A stretch of DNA of 64,000 nucleotides from an uncultured Clostridia bacterium (GTDB taxonomy: Bacteria > Bacillota > Clostridia > Oscillospirales > Ruminococcaceae): positions 1-64,000 of the forward strand of contig CAMVGH010000004.1 of assembly GCA_947166945.1 (NCBI GenBank), read 5' to 3'. Positions 8,500 to 15,738 of this stretch are shown here, piece after piece. The position numbers were made by a program, and so were the translations under genes. Below the pieces are notes generated by a model that worked only from the letters and a program-made list of their open reading frames with translations, did no database searches and was not told where the DNA came from. Position 1 is the stretch's first letter; each line of letters begins with the position of its first letter.

Positions 8500-8536
8500 A
8501 CCCTGCCGGGGTTCAAGCTTCGGCAGGGTGCTCCTT
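8500..8536 (+). terminator. Terminator of the recombinase operon
   Basis: ACCCTGCCG at 8500-8508 pairs with CGGCAGGGT at 8521-8529, followed by GCTCCTTTT. Confidence 0.8.
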
Positions 8537-8546
8537 TTGAAAATAC

Positions 8547-8575
8547 TTGACATAGTGATGCAAGTATACTATAAT
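8547..8575 (+). promoter_or_regulatory. Consensus promoter facing out of the element
   Basis: Perfect TTGACA (8547-8552), 17 bp and TATAAT (8570-8575). A 7-bp inverted repeat ATACTTG/CAAGTAT (8543-8549 and 8561-8567) overlaps the -35 box. ACTATAA at 8568-8574 matches the half-site of the element's twin operators. Confidence 0.8.
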
Positions 8576-8581
8576 ATAGAG

Positions 8582-8693
8582 TAATAGGTACGGTTCTTTA
8601 AACTCAAGTAAAAAATCTAAAGCGTTCGGGAGAGACAGCGGCGAACCGCCGCCCTCAAACCGTATGTTACTTTGGTGACATACGGTATTTTTC
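8582..8693 (+). ncRNA. Candidate small RNA of about 110 nt at the element boundary
   Basis: Transcription from the promoter at 8547-8575 would start near 8582. It would run through a GC-rich hairpin (GCGGCG...CGCCGC near 8638-8653) and end at a strong terminator: ACCGTATGTTAC (8659-8670) pairs with GTGACATACGGT (8675-8686), then a T5 run. No ORF with a start and ribosome binding site fits. It could be a stable small RNA, or in the circular form the promoter could read into the element's left end. Confidence 0.45.
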
Positions 8694-8737
8694 TGCCTCG
8701 CTGTCCGGAGAAGCATCAAAAGCGTTCGGCTGAGACA
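8619..8737. repeat. 19-bp imperfect direct repeat, copies exactly 100 bp apart
   Basis: The copies lie at 8619-8637 and 8719-8737, both beginning AAAGCGTTCGG and sharing GAGACA, with 17 of 19 matches. The second copy encodes the last codons of the GH5-like gene, so the 3' end of that gene has been copied into the element junction. It may mark an insertion scar or att region. Confidence 0.45.
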
Positions 8738-9933
8738 TCCTCTTTCCACGCGCCGAGAGGATCGATCTTTTCGGGAATGTACTCATACTGCGCGTTGGTC
8801 GCTTCCCTCGTAAGATCGTAGCGGTACCAGATCTGTTCCTCGTCCTTTCGCGGTTCCATCCACACCAGCAATCCGTTCCAGCCGTTGTCATACATTGACT
8901 TGTAGATCTCCGGCAGGGTCATTCTGAATTTCTTCTCATTGTCGTTTGATGTCTCGCCTATCATGCAGGGACGGTCATATACAAGCCCGAATTCCTCCGG
9001 AGACTTGTCAAACGGGAACCCGAACCACGGCATTTGCCAATCGTAATAGTGAACGCTGTAAAAATCGAGATAGGCTCCGTCAAGCCCTGTAAGCTCCTTC
9101 AGGTAGGCATCGGAGACCTTGTTGCCCTCATATTTGTCGGAATTATACTTTATTATGCCCGTCCCCACAGTCACAAGCTTATTGCAGGTCTTATGAATGG
9201 TATCGGCACATTTTCCGAACAGGTATGAAATGTTATCCCAGCTTATCTTTCCGCACTCGTCATTCTCATATACCCAATCCGGCTCGTTCATTATATCTAT
9301 CGCAAACACATAGTCATTGTCCGCATAACGCTCACAGAACGGCTTCACATAATTTTCCGCATACTCGTCGCAGGTCTCCTTTGAAGAAAGAACAGCCTGC
9401 CAGTCCTTGTTCTTGAAATGGTCGAAGGAGAGCAGTGTCGCCATAACATACACCTTGTGCCGCGCCGCCATATCGAACAGCCTGTCCAGATCTTCAAAAT
9501 GTTCGTCGTTCATATAGTTGAAATGCCCGCTGGATTTTACATTCACTATTGATTTACCGTCACAGTTTATCCATATACGGGTGCAGTTGATGTGATCCGC
9601 TTCAAGCATCTCAAAGGTCTGTTCCCATTTCTCATCGTTCATTCTGCCGGAAAAATCGTTCCAGTCATACCATGGAGTATTCCCGCCGCTGAGCCATATC
9701 TCCTTACCGCCGACCACGAACTTCGTACCGTCAACACTGATGTGCGCGTCGGCAGTTCCCTGTTCTGTGACTTCCGGAGCGGAAGTGGTCTGTACTGCGG
9801 AAGTTGATGTTTCCGTGCCGCTTATCGGAGGTTCCGTACTGCTGACGGTATTCCCGCCGCCGCATGACGAAAGCGCTGAGATGAACATTGATGCGGAAAT
9901 TATGAGCGATATCAGGTTTGCCGTTCTTTTCAT
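8716..9933 (-). CDS. GH5-like glycoside hydrolase lipoprotein (mannanase/cellulase type)
   Basis: The 405-residue protein has a lipoprotein signal (lipobox LSSC at about 20-23) and a Ser/Thr-rich linker to about residue 65. The (beta/alpha)8-type domain has the acid/base glutamate in IMNEPDW (about residue 217) and a likely nucleophile glutamate in MIGETS (about 326), the pattern of clan GH-A enzymes such as GH5 mannanases. It would act on plant polysaccharide at the cell surface. AAAGGAGACC precedes the ATG. A promoter at the end of a 94-bp dispersed repeat drives it. The 3' end abuts the mobile element junction but the gene is intact. Substrate cannot be fixed from sequence alone. Confidence 0.82.
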   Translation of the reverse strand: MKRTANLISLIISASMFISALSSCGGGNTVSSTEPPISGTETSTSAVQTTSAPEVTEQGTADAHISVDGTKFVVGGKEIWLSGGNTPWYDWNDFSGRMNDEKWEQTFEMLEADHINCTRIWINCDGKSIVNVKSSGHFNYMNDEHFEDLDRLFDMAARHKVYVMATLLSFDHFKNKDWQAVLSSKETCDEYAENYVKPFCERYADNDYVFAIDIMNEPDWVYENDECGKISWDNISYLFGKCADTIHKTCNKLVTVGTGIIKYNSDKYEGNKVSDAYLKELTGLDGAYLDFYSVHYYDWQMPWFGFPFDKSPEEFGLVYDRPCMIGETSNDNEKKFRMTLPEIYKSMYDNGWNGLLVWMEPRKDEEQIWYRYDLTREATNAQYEYIPEKIDPLGAWKEDVSAERF

Positions 9934-9967
9934 ATAAATTCTGGTCTCCTTTTCATTTTATTCAATA

Positions 9968-10061
9968 ATTATACCATATAAAGAAGAGAAGATCAATAGC
10001 GGAAGAGGGAAAGAAAGAGAAGAAAGTAACCCGGACAGCTTTCGCCGCGGGGCGTTCCCCG
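9968..10061 (-). repeat. Dispersed promoter-bearing repeat, copy C
   Basis: This is the reverse complement of the 93-bp unit found twice at 15509-15694, with a few differences. It starts with the inverted GGGGAACGCCCC-type end and finishes with TTGATC (complement of 9991-9996), 17 bp and TATAAT (complement of 9968-9973). That promoter points into the GH5-like gene 35 bp away. Confidence 0.85.
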
Positions 10062-10150
10062 CTTATACCATACTCTCCCGCAAAATGCAGCAACATACAA
10101 TATTCAGACATTGTGTATTTGTGAAAAAAGCAGATTTTTGAAAATAATAC

Positions 10151-10179
10151 TTGATTTTATCCGTCCGTATATCTATAAT
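10151..10179 (+). promoter_or_regulatory. Promoter of the flavin reductase gene
   Basis: TTGATT (10151-10156), 17 bp and TATAAT (10174-10179). Confidence 0.75.
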
Positions 10180-10214
10180 TAAATCAGTAAATAAAACCGA
10201 AAGGACTGTATTAT

Positions 10215-10724
10215 ATGAATAAAAAAGTAAACCCGTTCGACCATGCCCGCGAGATCTTAGAATCCCTGCCCGGCGGCATACTCCTGACCACGGCTCACGG
10301 CGGCACGGTGAACACAATGACCATAGGCTGGGGCGCTCTCGGCACCGACTGGAACAAGCCCGTTTTCATCACACTTGTGCGCGAAAGCAGATTTACCCGC
10401 GAACTCCTCGACAAAAATCCTGAATTCACCGTAAATATTCCATACGGTGAATTCGACAGAAAGATACTCGGAGTCTGCGGCAGCAGATCCGGCAGAGATA
10501 CCGACAAGATAAAACAACTCGGTCTTACCCTTGTTGATTCGGAGATCGTCTGTGTTCCGGGCATAAAGGAACTGCCGCTGACCCTCGAATGTAAAGTCGC
10601 TGCCCGCCAGAAGCAGGAGCCATCACTCATCGGCGAAAAATACAGAGCAATGTTCTATCCCGCTCCCGAGGACGCACACATCATGTATTTCGGAGAGATA
10701 GTCAACGCATATATAGCCGGATAA
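10215..10724 (+). CDS. Flavin reductase-like FMN-binding protein
   Basis: The 169-residue protein fits the split-barrel flavin reductase family. The N-terminal strand region (GGILLTTAHGGTVNTMTIGWGALG) and the following KPVFITLVRESRFT segment match the family's FMN-binding part, and NPEFTVNIP is a common family motif. Members reduce flavin with NAD(P)H or serve as FMN-binding flavoproteins. The gene has its own promoter and a tight terminator, so it is monocistronic. The substrate is not predictable. Confidence 0.82.
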   Translation: MNKKVNPFDHAREILESLPGGILLTTAHGGTVNTMTIGWGALGTDWNKPVFITLVRESRFTRELLDKNPEFTVNIPYGEFDRKILGVCGSRSGRDTDKIKQLGLTLVDSEIVCVPGIKELPLTLECKVAARQKQEPSLIGEKYRAMFYPAPEDAHIMYFGEIVNAYIAG

Positions 10725-10727
10725 CAG

Positions 10728-10760
10728 AACCGTCCGTTTGTAAAAACGGACGGTTCATTT
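10728..10760 (+). terminator. Terminator after the flavin reductase gene
   Basis: AACCGTCCGTTT (10728-10739) pairs with AAACGGACGGTT (10744-10755) over a 4-nt loop, followed by CATTTTC. Confidence 0.85.
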
Positions 10761-10886
10761 TCATACAGGATTTTTCTGACCCTCAAGAAATTCTTCCAGT
10801 TTCTCTGCGAATTTGTTTCCATTCTCTTCGTCTGTAAGCATTTCAACGATCTTACGGACAAGACGGAGCTTATCTCCCACATACAC
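10761..10886 (-). CDS. Possible small ORF in frame after the clpB stop
   Basis: Directly after the clpB TAA the same frame stays open for 45 codons to a TGA at 10761-10763. It encodes a charged, helix-prone peptide (for example KLRLVRKIVEMLTDEENG). A GTG at 10886 could start a 41-residue peptide, but no ribosome binding site is seen. It could be a small gene, a readthrough tail or chance. Confidence 0.25.
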   Translation of the reverse strand: MYVGDKLRLVRKIVEMLTDEENGNKFAEKLEEFLEGQKNPV

Positions 10887-10898
10887 AGGAAGGACGTT

Positions 10899-13490
10899 TT
10901 ATTTCAGTATGAGCTTTACGCCGTCGCTGTCCACTGTGACGGTATCACCGGCATTAAGCGTATCGGAGATTATAGCGCGGGCTATGAGCGTTTCAAGCTT
11001 GTGCTGAATGAATCGCTTCAGCGGACGCGCACCGTAAACGGGGTCATAGCCGTTGTCGATGATGAATTCCTTTGCCGCGGGGGTAAGAGTGAGCTTCAGC
11101 TGTTTGTCCTCAAGACGCTGCGCGAGTTTTTCCGTCATAAGATCAACTATGCTGCCGATCTCGGTCTTTGTGAGGGGCTTATAGTAAACTATCTCGTCCA
11201 GACGGTTCAGAAACTCGGGACGGAACGACTGTTTCAGCAGAGCATCAACCTGATCGCGGGCTTCCTCAGATATCTCGCCGTTCTCCTGTATGCCGTCAAG
11301 AATATATGGCGAGCCGAGATTTGATGTAAGTATGATGATAGTATTCTTGAAATCCACTGTCCTGCCCTGGCTGTCGGTGATACGTCCGTCGTCCAGCACC
11401 TGAAGCAGGATATTGAATACATCGGGGTGCGCTTTTTCTATCTCATCGAAAAGCACCACCGCATAGGGCTTGCGGCGCACTGCTTCGGTAAGCTGTCCGC
11501 CTTCATCATATCCCACATATCCGGGAGGCGCTCCGATAAGACGGGAAACGCTGAATTTCTCCATGTACTCGCTCATATCTATGCGCACTATCCCGTTTTC
11601 ATCGTCGAACAGCGCTTCTGACAGCGCCTTTGCAAGCTCGGTCTTGCCGACACCGGTAGGACCCAGAAACAGGAATGAACCGAGCGGTCTGTTAGGATCC
11701 TGTATGCCCGCACGGGAGCGGATTATCGCTTCACTGACCTTCTCGACCGCTTCGTCCTGCCCTATCACACGCTTGTGCAGGATATTTTCCATATTCAGCA
11801 GCTTCTCCCGTTCGCCTTCCATGAGCTTCGACACGGGAATGCCCGTCCAGCGGCAGATTATCCGCGCGATCTCCTCCTCGGTTACAGCGTCACGCAACAA
11901 AGTGGTGCTTCTGCCGTTCCCGGAGCTCTCCGCTTCTTCAAGCTGTTTGCGCAGCCCCGGCAGTCTGCCGTATTTCAGTTCCGCAGCCTTGTTCAGATCA
12001 TATTCGCGCTCCGCTTTCTCTATATCCGCGGTGACCTGCTCTATTTCCTTCCTGATGTCCTGCACCTTGTTTATGGAATTTTTCTCGTTCTCCCACTTTG
12101 CTTTCATTTCCCGGAACTTCTCACGCATATCCGAGAGTTCCTTCTGTATCTCTTCAAGATGCTCGGTGGAGAGCTTGTCTGTCTCTTTTTTCAGCGCGGC
12201 TTCCTCGATCTCATGCTGCATTATCTTTCTCGAAAGCTCGTCAAGCTCGGAAGGCATACTCTCCATTTCCGTCTTGATAAGTGCGCACGCCTCATCTACC
12301 AGGTCTATCGCCTTATCAGGCAGGAACCTGTCGGAGATATAGCGGTTGGAAAGGGTCGCGGCGGCTATAAGCGCATTGTCGTGTATCTTTACGCCGTGGA
12401 ATACCTCGTAACGCTCTTTCAGACCGCGGAGTATGGATATCGTGTCCTCCACCGTAGGTTCACCTACCAGCACGGGCTGGAAACGTCTTTCAAGCGCCGC
12501 GTCCTTTTCAATATACTGCCTGTACTCGTTCAGAGTGGTAGCACCGATACAGTGCAGTTCACCCCTTGCCAGCATAGGTTTCAGGATATTGCCCGCGTCC
12601 ATAGCGCCGTCGGTCTTGCCCGCTCCTACGATAAGGTGCAGCTCATCTATGAATAGTATGATCTTTCCGTCGGACTTCTTTATCTCCTGCAATACGGATT
12701 TAAGGCGCTCCTCGAACTCGCCGCGGTATTTTGCGCCCGCGACCAGCGCACCCATATCGAGAGAAAAGATGCTGCGGTCTTTCAGTCCGGTCGGCACGTC
12801 CCCGCGCACTATACGTATAGCAAGTCCCTCGGCTATGGCAGTCTTGCCGACGCCCGGCTCACCTATAAGGACCGGGTTGTTCTTGCTTTTTCTTGAAAGT
12901 ATCCTGATAACATTCCTTATCTCGCTGTCGCGCCCGATGACCGGATCGAGCTTGTTCTGACGGGCAAGCTCCACAAGATCCTGCCCGTATTTTTTCAGCA
13001 CATCGTAGGTTCCCTCGGGATTGTCGGTGGTGACGCGGGTATTGCCGCGCACGGTCTGCAATGCCGCAAGGAATTTGTTTTTCGTGATACCGAAGGAATC
13101 AAGTATTTCCTTCGTCTTTTCCCTGCCCTTTTCGATCAGTCCGAGGAACAGATGCTCCACCGAGATGTACTCGTCGCCCATGTGCTTTGCCGTCTCTTCT
13201 GCGGCGCTGAGAGCCTTGTCGGTGTCCGGGGTGATGTACACCTCGTCCGCGCGTCTGCCGCTTCCGGTAACTTTCGGAAGCCCGTTCACGCAGCGCTCGG
13301 TCTGTTCGCGCACCGTCGGAACATCTATTCCCATTTTCTCCAGAAGTCCGGGTATGAGTCCGTCCTCAGCGGACAGCAGTGCAAGAAGGATATGAAGCTG
13401 ATCTATCTGCTGGTTTGAATTGGAGACCGCGATGCTCTGTGCCTCCTGTATCACTTCAAGCGATTTCTGTGTAAGTTTGTTCGTATTCAT
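10899..13490 (-). CDS. clpB: ATP-dependent disaggregase ClpB
   Basis: The 863-residue Hsp100 chaperone pulls aggregated proteins apart, normally with DnaK. Clp N-terminal repeats cover about 1-150. The first AAA+ domain has Walker A GEPGVGKT at 210-217 and Walker B LFIDELH. A long coiled-coil M domain (about 405-530, rich in E/K heptads) separates ClpB from ClpA/ClpC. The second AAA+ domain has [10 protein letters not shown] and a Pro-Pro-Gly-Tyr-Val-Gly pore loop. Length is normal. It lies 29 bp after a ribbon-helix-helix gene and probably shares its promoter. No CIRCE or CtsR-type operator was seen upstream. Confidence 0.96.
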   Translation of the reverse strand: MNTNKLTQKSLEVIQEAQSIAVSNSNQQIDQLHILLALLSAEDGLIPGLLEKMGIDVPTVREQTERCVNGLPKVTGSGRRADEVYITPDTDKALSAAEETAKHMGDEYISVEHLFLGLIEKGREKTKEILDSFGITKNKFLAALQTVRGNTRVTTDNPEGTYDVLKKYGQDLVELARQNKLDPVIGRDSEIRNVIRILSRKSKNNPVLIGEPGVGKTAIAEGLAIRIVRGDVPTGLKDRSIFSLDMGALVAGAKYRGEFEERLKSVLQEIKKSDGKIILFIDELHLIVGAGKTDGAMDAGNILKPMLARGELHCIGATTLNEYRQYIEKDAALERRFQPVLVGEPTVEDTISILRGLKERYEVFHGVKIHDNALIAAATLSNRYISDRFLPDKAIDLVDEACALIKTEMESMPSELDELSRKIMQHEIEEAALKKETDKLSTEHLEEIQKELSDMREKFREMKAKWENEKNSINKVQDIRKEIEQVTADIEKAEREYDLNKAAELKYGRLPGLRKQLEEAESSGNGRSTTLLRDAVTEEEIARIICRWTGIPVSKLMEGEREKLLNMENILHKRVIGQDEAVEKVSEAIIRSRAGIQDPNRPLGSFLFLGPTGVGKTELAKALSEALFDDENGIVRIDMSEYMEKFSVSRLIGAPPGYVGYDEGGQLTEAVRRKPYAVVLFDEIEKAHPDVFNILLQVLDDGRITDSQGRTVDFKNTIIILTSNLGSPYILDGIQENGEISEEARDQVDALLKQSFRPEFLNRLDEIVYYKPLTKTEIGSIVDLMTEKLAQRLEDKQLKLTLTPAAKEFIIDNGYDPVYGARPLKRFIQHKLETLIARAIISDTLNAGDTVTVDSDGVKLILK

Positions 13491-13519
13491 ATAACTGTCT
13501 CCCTTCTGTATTTTTTCGC

Positions 13520-14182
13520 TCAGATTATGGGCATTCCCTCCGAGAAATACGTCTTGTACCGCCGCATGACAAGTTCCTTCGCCCGCTTCTCGTCTCCGCA
13601 GTTCACGAAATACAGCTTTATTATCTCATCGAACATCTTGACGTACTCCGACAGTGCAGCCGCTATTTCATCGTCCGAGAGCAGATGCTTTTCGGGCGGC
13701 AGGCAGAACGTGCGGGTGAATTTTCCTTTTTCCACGGTATAGGTGATCCCGTCGGGGAAATGATCCATGATGTACATTTTCTCGAGCGCCGACCACAGAC
13801 CCACGAATTTCGTGAATTCGTTTATCAGCGCGTCGGACTGTGTCCGCAGCGAGACTTTCAGCTTTCCGATCGTCCCGTTGAAACTCCTGTACAGTTCGAT
13901 CCCGTATCTTATGACCGGCTTGTATTTGTATTGCAGAGCCGACCGCATTGCAAGCGCGGTATCAGAAGGACGGGGCATTATCCGGAATATCCCGCCGTCC
14001 ATAAGGCTTTCTACCGCCGTGAAGATATCGTTCATTCTCTGTTCGGGAGTCACGTATGAAACCGTTTCGGCAAGTATCTTATTTATATACGCAGACCTGC
14101 TCATTCCCGCCCGGTATGCCTCTCTGTCCACCGCCTCGACCACATCGTCCGACAGCACGAGACTGTACACACTTTTATTCAT
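13520..14182 (-). CDS. Ribbon-helix-helix (CopG-like) protein upstream of clpB
   Basis: The 220-residue protein starts at the ATG complementary to 14180-14182, preceded by AAGGTGAG. The first 45 residues (SVYSLVLSDDVVEAVDREAYRAGMSRSAYINKIL) form a ribbon-helix-helix DNA-binding motif. The remaining 170 residues have no recognised family. It precedes clpB by 29 bp in the same direction, so it may autoregulate the operon or be a stress sensor. That role is inferred from position only. Confidence 0.75.
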   Translation of the reverse strand: MNKSVYSLVLSDDVVEAVDREAYRAGMSRSAYINKILAETVSYVTPEQRMNDIFTAVESLMDGGIFRIMPRPSDTALAMRSALQYKYKPVIRYGIELYRSFNGTIGKLKVSLRTQSDALINEFTKFVGLWSALEKMYIMDHFPDGITYTVEKGKFTRTFCLPPEKHLLSDDEIAAALSEYVKMFDEIIKLYFVNCGDEKRAKELVMRRYKTYFSEGMPII

Positions 14183-14206
14183 CGGCTCACCTTCTTTCCA
14201 GAACAT

Positions 14207-14235
14207 ATTGTAGCACATTTTTCAAAACTTGTCAA
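14207..14235 (-). promoter_or_regulatory. Promoter of the RHH-clpB operon
   Basis: On the minus strand TTGACA (14230-14235), 17 bp and TACAAT (14207-14212). Confidence 0.8.
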
Positions 14236-14352
14236 TAGATATTAATAATTTTCTTTACGAGTTATTAAATCTTTTCGGACAAATTCCAAACAGTAACATT
14301 ATTTTCCCGCCGGAATAGAATGATAACATAATAATTCCGGAGGTGAACGGGA

Positions 14353-14514
14353 ATGAGACGGCGAAGACCAAACTGTGTGCTGTGCGTGATATCGGTGCTT
14401 CTTATGATCGGCGGAGCCGTATGGCTGTGCTTCCTGTCGTACCGGTTCCTGTTCATCTTCATAGCCCTGCTGCTGATAGCCGCCGGACTTATCCTGAAGA
14501 AAAACTGTAAATAA
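14353..14514 (+). CDS. Small membrane protein upstream of spoVM
   Basis: This 53-residue ORF starts after GGAGGTGAACGG. It has a basic N-terminus (MRRRRPN), a hydrophobic stretch that could form one long or two short membrane helices with a central WLCFLSYRF segment, and a basic end (LKKNCK). It lies 12 bp before the spoVM-like gene, so the two are probably co-transcribed during sporulation. No family is recognised. Confidence 0.6.
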   Translation: MRRRRPNCVLCVISVLLMIGGAVWLCFLSYRFLFIFIALLLIAAGLILKKNCK

Positions 14515-14526
14515 GGAGCGTGCATT

Positions 14527-14601
14527 ATGAAATTCGTTGTAATGAAAAGTCCCCGTCCACTGTCATGGGTGTTACGCCTGCTGTTCAGACGATATGCCTG
14601 A
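14527..14601 (+). CDS. spoVM: SpoVM-like spore morphogenesis peptide
   Basis: This 24-residue ORF follows AAGGAG. It begins MKFVVMKSPRPLSWVLRLLF. Bacillus subtilis SpoVM (26 residues) begins MKFYTIKLPKFLGGIVRAML. The shared features are MKF, lysine 7, proline 9 and the amphipathic helix ending in basic residues. SpoVM recognises the convex forespore membrane and anchors SpoIVA to start the coat. The match is short, but its position beside spoIIR and a small membrane protein supports it. It is easily missed because of its size. Confidence 0.75.
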   Translation: MKFVVMKSPRPLSWVLRLLFRRYA

Positions 14602-14693
14602 CAGAACGCGCGATCTGCCCCCGGACATCTCCGGCGGTCACTTCTTCCAAGAGTACGGACTGTAAGAACAAAGACAGATAACAGAGCAAAACA

Positions 14694-14722
14694 GCCTGTC
14701 ATTTCAGAACGAAATGACAGGC
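14694..14722 (-). terminator. Terminator of spoIIR
   Basis: GCCTGTCATTTC (14694-14705) pairs with GAAATGACAGGC (14711-14722). On the minus strand it is followed by TGTTTTGCTC. It may also end the small-protein operon on the plus strand. Confidence 0.75.
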
Positions 14723-14773
14723 ATTGTAAAAGCAGCGCATCTGTTCACTGCCGGAGCGTCTGCCCCGCACTCC

Positions 14774-15406
14774 TTATAAAAACAGTGCATGGAGCAGATC
14801 ATACAGTGCAAACCGGAACTCTATATTCCCACGCTCCGCCTTCAGACTGTCGGCGGTCATGCGGTTGGCGCGCTTGGTCTGTTCATAAAGCATACGCGAA
14901 GGAAATACGCTTTTTTCGGCGCTTGCGGCTTTTATGCAGACTGTGGGGTAAAGCACACACCACCAGTTCTTGCCGCTTCCCTCGCCAAGCACCACCCGCA
15001 TTGCCTCATAATCACCAGCCGGAAACGTCCGGTCGGCATATACGCGGGTCGGGAAGTCAGAAGTGCCGACGCTGATATGCGCGGTATAAGGACAGCCTTG
15101 TGAGATGAGATAATCGTTGATCTTTCCTGTAATATATCCTGTATTGTTTATTGCGGCAGTTTCCGCTTCTGCGGAGCTGCCGCAGTTTTTGAATATGTCG
15201 CCGAGATCGGTGATGATGTAGTCACGGAGCGCATACTTGATCTTCTGATCGTACTCCGAGTCGGAATTTGCTATCAGGTGCAGGCGGAACGTGCTTTCGT
15301 AAAGTTTATCACATTCCCCCGCAAAGTCCGCGAAAAGTGCGGTAAGTATTGCAAATGCTGTCCCGAGCAGCAGCGCTATGTCAATGTGCCTTTCTCTGTT
15401 TGTCAT
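14774..15406 (-). CDS. spoIIR: Stage II sporulation protein R
   Basis: The 210-residue secreted signalling protein is made in the forespore and triggers SpoIIGA to process pro-sigma-E in the mother cell. An N-terminal membrane or signal segment is followed by the family motifs FRLHLIANSDSEYDQKIKYALRD and a C-terminal GEGSGKNWWCVLYP. Length fits the family. A possible sigma-F-type promoter (15435-15464) precedes it, as expected for a forespore gene. It is separate from, and convergent with, the spoVM-like operon. Confidence 0.92.
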   Translation of the reverse strand: MTNRERHIDIALLLGTAFAILTALFADFAGECDKLYESTFRLHLIANSDSEYDQKIKYALRDYIITDLGDIFKNCGSSAEAETAAINNTGYITGKINDYLISQGCPYTAHISVGTSDFPTRVYADRTFPAGDYEAMRVVLGEGSGKNWWCVLYPTVCIKAASAEKSVFPSRMLYEQTKRANRMTADSLKAERGNIEFRFALYDLLHALFL

Positions 15407-15434
15407 TCTTATGCCCTCCTTGTGCTGTGCAATA

Positions 15435-15464
15435 TAATTATCGCCGGATATTCACATTTTAATC
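15435..15464 (-). promoter_or_regulatory. Possible sigma-F-type promoter of spoIIR
   Basis: On the minus strand GGCGATAATTA (15435-15445) fits the sigma-F -10 pattern GGnRAnAnTw. GATTA 14 bp upstream is a weaker match to the -35 box. Confidence 0.45.
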
Positions 15465-15508
15465 CGGAAATTGCAAAAAAGGCTTGCAAAATAGTATTTA
15501 TATGATTG

Positions 15509-15601
15509 CGGGGAACGCCCCGCCGCGAAAGCTATCCGGGTCACTTTCTTCTATTTCTTTTCTCTTCCGCTATTGAAATTCTCTTCTTTATATGGCATAA
15601 T
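15509..15601 (+). repeat. Dispersed promoter-bearing repeat, copy A
   Basis: A 93-bp unit directly abutting copy B, with 90 of 93 identical bases. It begins CGGGGAACGCCCC and ends with TTGAAA, 17 bp and CATAAT, a weakened -10 box. Confidence 0.9.
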
Positions 15602-15694
15602 CGGGGAACGCCCCGCCGCGAAAGCTATCCGGGTTACTTTCTTCTATTTCTTTTCTCTTCCGCTATTGAAATTCTCTTCTTTATATGTTATAAT
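15602..15694 (+). repeat. Dispersed promoter-bearing repeat, copy B, promoter of dapL
   Basis: The second 93-bp unit. It ends with TTGAAA (15666-15671), 17 bp and TATAAT (15689-15694), which is the only good promoter ahead of dapL, 44 bp upstream of its start codon. Confidence 0.9.
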
Positions 15695-15738
15695 AGGAAT
15701 ATAAAACTTTTGTTTTCTGCAAGAAAGGATACAACATT

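Noticed and set aside
8513..8891. Two minus-strand ORFs at the element junction
   Set aside because: They overlap the terminator, the outward promoter or the GH5-like gene and have no start signal.
11470..12656. Long plus-strand ORFs opposite clpB
   Set aside because: They mirror the conserved clpB frame, lack ribosome binding sites and have unlikely compositions.
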